From assembly GCF_937873615.1 (NCBI RefSeq), contig NZ_CALMYP010000004.1:90831-154830 (forward strand): a stretch of 64,000 bases of DNA, written 5' to 3'. How positions within the stretch are numbered: position 1 is the first letter of the stretch; every line of letters starts with the position of its first letter. Origin of the DNA: an uncultured Paracoccus sp. (GTDB lineage: Bacteria; Pseudomonadota; Alphaproteobacteria; Rhodobacterales; Rhodobacteraceae). Made by a program: the position numbers and the translations under genes. Positions 63,457 to 64,000 of the stretch are shown here, piece by piece. The notes under the pieces are model-generated. The model saw nothing but the letters and a program-made list of their open reading frames with translations, searched no databases and had not been told where the DNA came from.

Positions 63457-63774
63457 GATCGTGAACCGATCCGCTGCACCGCCCGCGATGCCCCCTGCCT
63501 TGCGGCGATGAGGCTGCGGGTGGCCACCCGTATTGTCGAACGCAGCGACTGGATAGTTTGCGTAGCGTCATGGTTGTAGACTGAAACCCCGCCAGGAATG
63601 GCGGGGCCTTTTCGGTACTGATCAAAAAGCAACTGCACGTAGAAGTTATTAAAATTGTCTAAACTGATATGTTTTTCTGCTCTCGGTTACCGAGTAGACA
63701 TCGTGTTTGGATCACGTCTGGATTGTCGGTCAAGCGGTCTTGGACGAGTAGCATTGTGAACGAGGAGCGACGGC
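63457..63774. other. Intergenic region between lepA and the partial last gene
   Basis: No gene is supported in these 318 bases. It holds the terminator at 63587-63612 and then an AT-richer stretch (63613-63700) likely to contain the promoter of the next gene. The dyad CTCGGT-T-ACCGAG at 63682-63694 has perfect 6-bp arms and could be an operator. Confidence 0.5.
63587..63612 (+). terminator. Rho-independent terminator downstream of lepA
   Basis: CCCCGCCA (63587-63594), loop GGAA, TGGCGGGG (63599-63606), followed by CCTTTT. The 8-bp perfect stem with tetraloop is a good intrinsic terminator, about 130 bp after lepA. Confidence 0.75.
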
Positions 63775-64000
63775 ATGGCAGTCTATGACTACAAGAAGGT
63801 TTACGAAGAGAGCGAGATCGACTTTCCGACCGGCTACAATCCCGGGGTGGGCATGACCATCGGCGAGACCTTCACCGTAAATGGCGGCGGCGACAACATG
63901 CTTCTTCAGGATGACGACCTCCTCCTGCAGGACAGTGTCAACGTTGAGAGTGTCAGATCTTCTGTGTATGAGCGATCCGGTCCATGCTTCTTCGAAAGGA
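63775..64000 (+). CDS. N-terminus of a second RTX/Hint-like secreted protein (cut by window end)
   Basis: ATG 63775 after GAGGAGCGACGGC opens MAVYDYKKVYEESEIDFPTG with no stop before the window end (75 codons). The stretch MTIGETFTVNGGGDN resembles SVGNTFTVTG near the start of the RTX/Hint protein at 26473-28707, and LLQDDDLLLQDSVN fits the acidic N-termini of that group. From about 63946 the sequence may instead be an insertion sequence end (see findings). The repeat and Hint regions are outside the window, so the call is tentative. Confidence 0.45.
   Translation, partial: MAVYDYKKVYEESEIDFPTGYNPGVGMTIGETFTVNGGGDNMLLQDDDLLLQDSVNVESVRSSVYERSGPCFFER

Noticed and set aside
63435-63638. Small minus-strand frames after lepA
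   Set aside because: They cover the lepA terminator and have no ribosome site or domain.

Overview
The window looks like chromosome of a high-GC alphaproteobacterium of the Rhodobacteraceae, most likely Paracoccus or a close relative. The support is a complete RcGTA-like gene transfer agent cluster, housekeeping genes (fabF, mltG, cysE, lepA), an intergenic hairpin repeat of a style common in this family, and uniform high-GC coding with dense stop/start overlaps. No tRNA, rRNA or CRISPR array was seen.

Layout. (1) 1-8200 is a metal and arsenic resistance block. It holds arsC (5' end outside the window), an arsenic-type GAPDH, arsJ and acr3 in one overlapping operon, then a convergent Zn/Cd/Pb-type P-ATPase, a divergent MerR-family regulator with a ynfA-like gene, a truncated cation diffusion facilitator (CDF) gene and an intact one. 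Two MerR-type promoters with 19-bp spacers are readable. (2) 8201-9517 is a scar: a sequence resembling a tRNA-Ser 3' end, then three truncated insertion sequences (one IS630-type, two IS3-type). The last cuts off the 3' end of an oxidoreductase gene, so this is probably the border between an acquired island and the host chromosome. (3) 9518-26369 is a large inositol catabolism locus: a divergent side branch (two Gfo/Idh dehydrogenases and a TIM-barrel enzyme), two LacI regulators, a sugar ABC transporter (ibpA-iatP-iatA), then a TIM-barrel protein, iolG, a second TIM-barrel protein, an iolC fusion, iolD, iolE, a small membrane protein and iolB. It should take myo-inositol to malonate semialdehyde plus dihydroxyacetone phosphate; iolA is not in the window.

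(4) 26473-29243 holds an RTX/Hint exoprotein and a decayed duplicate of the promoter and 5' end of the next catabolic gene. (5) 29244-37223 is leucine degradation: isovaleryl-CoA dehydrogenase, methylcrotonyl-CoA carboxylase beta and alpha, HMG-CoA lyase and a methylglutaconyl-CoA hydratase-like protein. An ompW gene with a perfect FNR-type box lies antisense within the block. (6) 37224-42672 holds an aminotransferase, a quinone oxidoreductase-like protein, fabF, mltG and a coiled-coil protein.

(7) 42673-57517 is the GTA cluster, with counterparts of RcGTA g1 to g15 all open, plus a DUF2793 protein. Terminator-like hairpins lie before g1, between g2 and g3, and between g5 and g6. This pattern is the most interesting unexplained signal in the window, because a single promoter would need readthrough or antitermination to express the whole cluster. 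(8) 57571-64000 holds cysE, a cobB-type sirtuin, a small secreted protein, a heavy-metal-binding protein coupled to adenine deaminase, lepA, and the start of a second RTX/Hint-like protein cut by the window edge.
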